From positions 100,864-164,863 of the forward strand of contig CAIJOB010000032.1 of assembly GCA_903822175.1 (NCBI GenBank): a DNA stretch of 64,000 bases, written 5' to 3'. This stretch comes from an uncultured Alphaproteobacteria bacterium. Lineage in GTDB: Bacteria; Pseudomonadota; Alphaproteobacteria; Caulobacterales; Caulobacteraceae. Under the pieces are notes generated by a model that worked only from the letters and a program-made list of their open reading frames with translations, was not told the origin of the DNA and ran no database searches. A program made the position numbers and the translations under genes. Below, one piece after another: positions 62,596 through 64,000 of this stretch (its first letter is position 1; the number at the start of each line of letters is the position of its first letter).

Positions 62596-63405
62596 CTAGG
62601 CGGAGAGGCTCGCCCGGTGGGCGTCGGCCGCGGCGCGTACGAAGGCCAGCAACTCGGGGCCGAGCGGCAGCCGCGCCGCGCTGGCCGGATCGGCCAGCGC
62701 CTCGCTCCAGATCGCCTGGGTCTTGGCCGTCAGCGCCAGGTCCTTGGGCATGAACTGGTGGGCGAACTCATTCCAGCGGCGGGCCAGGTCGATGGCCTCG
62801 GGACTGGTGGGATCACCCTTGGCGCAAAGCGCGGTGGCCTCGGCGATCAGCTCCGCCCACTTTTGGGTCGTGGCCTCGGGATCGAAGTTCCAGGCGCCGG
62901 CGAAGGCCATCTTCTTCTGGCGGATGATCTCCATCTCTTCGGGCGTGTAATGGCGCTGGGCGATCGGCTCGATGACCTCCTGCCACACCGTCTTGTCGAT
63001 CTTCTCGCTCATGGTCGTCTCCCGGATCAGGTTTGCGAAGTCGTCCAGGGAGAAGGCGTCGCCCGACCTGAGCCGGAGGCGGGCTTTGTCGATCAGCGCC
63101 AAGCCCTTGTCGGCCTCCGCGCGCCGGCGGCGCAGGACTTCAGCCTGCAAGGCCAGCACCGTATCGAGATCGGCGAGACGTCCGGCCAGCAGGCCGGCGA
63201 TCTCCGCGAGGCCAAGCCCCAGGCCCCGAAGGGCCAGGACCTGGTGGATTCGCGCGAAGTCGACCGGCCCATAGACCCGCCAGCCGGCGGCGTTTCGCCC
63301 CGGCTGCAGCAGCCCATGCACCTCCCAGACCCGCAGCATCTTGGCCGTGACGCCCAGCGCGGCGGCGGTCTTCGCTGCGGTTCTGGAAGCGGCCGGGATG
63401 GGCAC
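62596..63405 (-). CDS. MerR-family regulator with TipAS-like C-terminal domain
   Basis: 269 residues. The N-terminal winged helix, AKTAAALGVTAKMLRVWEVHGLL then NAAGWRVYGPVDFARIHQVL and LRGLGLGLAEIAGLLAG, is MerR-type. A dimerisation coiled coil follows (QAEVLRRRRAEADKGLALID). The C-terminal domain, RHYTPEEMEIIRQKK and WNEFAHQFMPKDLALTAKTQ, resembles the TipAS ligand-binding fold that binds peptide-like drugs. The ligand here is unknown. No transporter or resistance gene adjoins it. Confidence 0.88.
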   Translation of the reverse strand: MPIPAASRTAAKTAAALGVTAKMLRVWEVHGLLQPGRNAAGWRVYGPVDFARIHQVLALRGLGLGLAEIAGLLAGRLADLDTVLALQAEVLRRRRAEADKGLALIDKARLRLRSGDAFSLDDFANLIRETTMSEKIDKTVWQEVIEPIAQRHYTPEEMEIIRQKKMAFAGAWNFDPEATTQKWAELIAEATALCAKGDPTSPEAIDLARRWNEFAHQFMPKDLALTAKTQAIWSEALADPASAARLPLGPELLAFVRAAADAHRASLSA

Positions 63406-63494
63406 GGGCGGGCGATTCCTTCTTGGACCTCGCCCTTATCCGCCCGGACCTCAGGTCCGGCTCAAGCCCAAAATGAAGGGGGCCCAAAACGAAA

Positions 63495-63520
63495 GGAGCC
63501 CGGCCTTTCGGCCGGGCTCC
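63495..63520 (-). terminator. rho-independent terminator of the OmpA-family gene
   Basis: GGAGCCCGGCC pairs with GGCCGGGCTCC over a four-base TTTC loop. On the minus strand the stem leads into TTTCGTTTTGG, a T-tract. It lies 32 bases past the OmpA-family stop codon. Confidence 0.8.
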
Positions 63521-63551
63521 AAACATTTCACCGATCGCTCGGGGATCGAGA

Positions 63552-63973
63552 TCAGAAGCTGATGTCGACCGTCGAACGGCGGTTCAGCGGTTCCTTCACG
63601 CCATCGGCGGTCTGGACGGCGAGGTTGGTCTTGCCCTTCCAGTCGACCGACAGGGCGGTCTGGGCGACGCCCATTCCGACCAGCGCGTCGGCCACGGCCT
63701 TCGCACGACGTTCCGACAGGCGGACGTTGTAGGCCGCCGAACCGGAGGTGTCGGTGTAGCCGACCACGGTGACCTTGGTCGCATGACCGGCCGACGAGTA
63801 GTTGGCCGCTTCCTGCACCACCGACTGGGCTTCCGGCGTCAGCACGTACTGATCAAACGGGAAGTAGACGATGAACTGCTTGGCCTCGTAGTGCGGCGCA
63901 GCCGGCGGAGGCGGCGGCGGCGGGGGAGGCGGAGGCGGCGGGGGAGGCGGCGGCGGGGGCGGGGGCGGCGGCG
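63552..63973 (-). CDS. OmpA-family protein, C-terminal fragment
   Basis: Peptidoglycan-binding OmpA C-terminal domain at the contig edge. From the edge the minus-strand frame reads an uninterrupted proline-rich linker of about 20 Pro, then AAPHYEAKQFIVYFPFDQYV, TPEAQSVVQEAANYS, TVVGYTDTSGSAAYNVRLSE (with the Asp and Arg that bind diaminopimelate) and NRRSTVDISF at the end. The barrel part and start lie outside the window. Likely function is tethering the outer membrane to peptidoglycan. The sequence upstream of 63973 is interrupted by adapter. Confidence 0.9.
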
Positions 63974-64000
63974 AGATCGGAAGAGCACACGTCTGAACTC
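63974..64000 (+). other. Illumina TruSeq adapter contamination
   Basis: The terminal 27 bases begin AGATCGGAAGAGCACACGTC and read on exactly as the Illumina TruSeq read-1 adapter. They sit directly against the proline-codon repeat of the OmpA-family gene, where short-read assembly often stops. They are not genomic. Confidence 0.97.

Overview
The window is about 64 kb of high-GC DNA with dense, mostly short-spaced genes. It looks like a member of the Caulobacteraceae (Phenylobacterium or Caulobacter relatives). This rests on the gene repertoire: several TonB-dependent receptors, a Flp/Tad pilus locus with pilA and cpaA, a kdsB-pheA pair, a FecR-type signalling cassette, near-CtrA motifs and many exported hydrolases. 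The species is an inference. The last 27 bases (63974-64000) match the Illumina TruSeq adapter, so the right edge is a contig end, not genome.

Layout. 1-1.5 kb: tail of an M13 metallopeptidase, a small orphan gene and a frameshifted MarR regulator. 1.5-9.2 kb: a large TonB-dependent receptor, an SDR, yghU, nudC, pheA and kdsB. 9.3-13.3 kb: a membrane cytochrome c, then a tight three-gene operon (M17 aminopeptidase, NlpC/P60 peptidase, polysaccharide deacetylase). 13.4-15.6 kb: cpaA and pilA facing away from two TadE-like pseudopilin genes. 15.6-23.8 kb: MFS transporter, class V aminotransferase, phosphatase, tryptophan 2,3-dioxygenase, a TonB-dependent receptor broken by an in-frame TAG, and amn. 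24-33.5 kb: a dicarboxylate symporter, an OhrR-like regulator divergent from an alpha/beta hydrolase with palindromic operators between them, a GGDEF-EAL protein, two exported hydrolases and a LolA-like protein. 33.7-39 kb: a coiled-coil membrane protein, then an ECF sigma factor, a FecR anti-sigma factor and an STN-domain receptor forming a cell-surface signalling cassette. 39.3-45.4 kb: an oxidoreductase, an exported methyltransferase-like protein, a PI-PLC-like protein and an M14 peptidase. 45.4-56 kb: small and accessory genes, a PAS-PAS histidine kinase with a receiver domain, hemerythrin, and most of the non-coding repeats. 56-62.6 kb: nrdB and nrdA separated by a patatin-like hydrolase and an LpxR-like protein. 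62.6-64 kb: a MerR-TipAS regulator and the 3' end of an OmpA-family gene.

The most unusual structure is in the non-coding DNA. A perfect 31-bp inverted repeat (45433-45581) shares its core with a second, nested inverted-repeat element (53199-53424). Nearby are a REP/BIME-like element and three copies of a promoter-like repeat. I see no CRISPR array, tRNA, rRNA, insertion sequence or prophage. No single undescribed multi-gene system stands out. The best leads are the nested repeat family, the cysteine-less OhrR paralogue with its operators, and the two broken genes.
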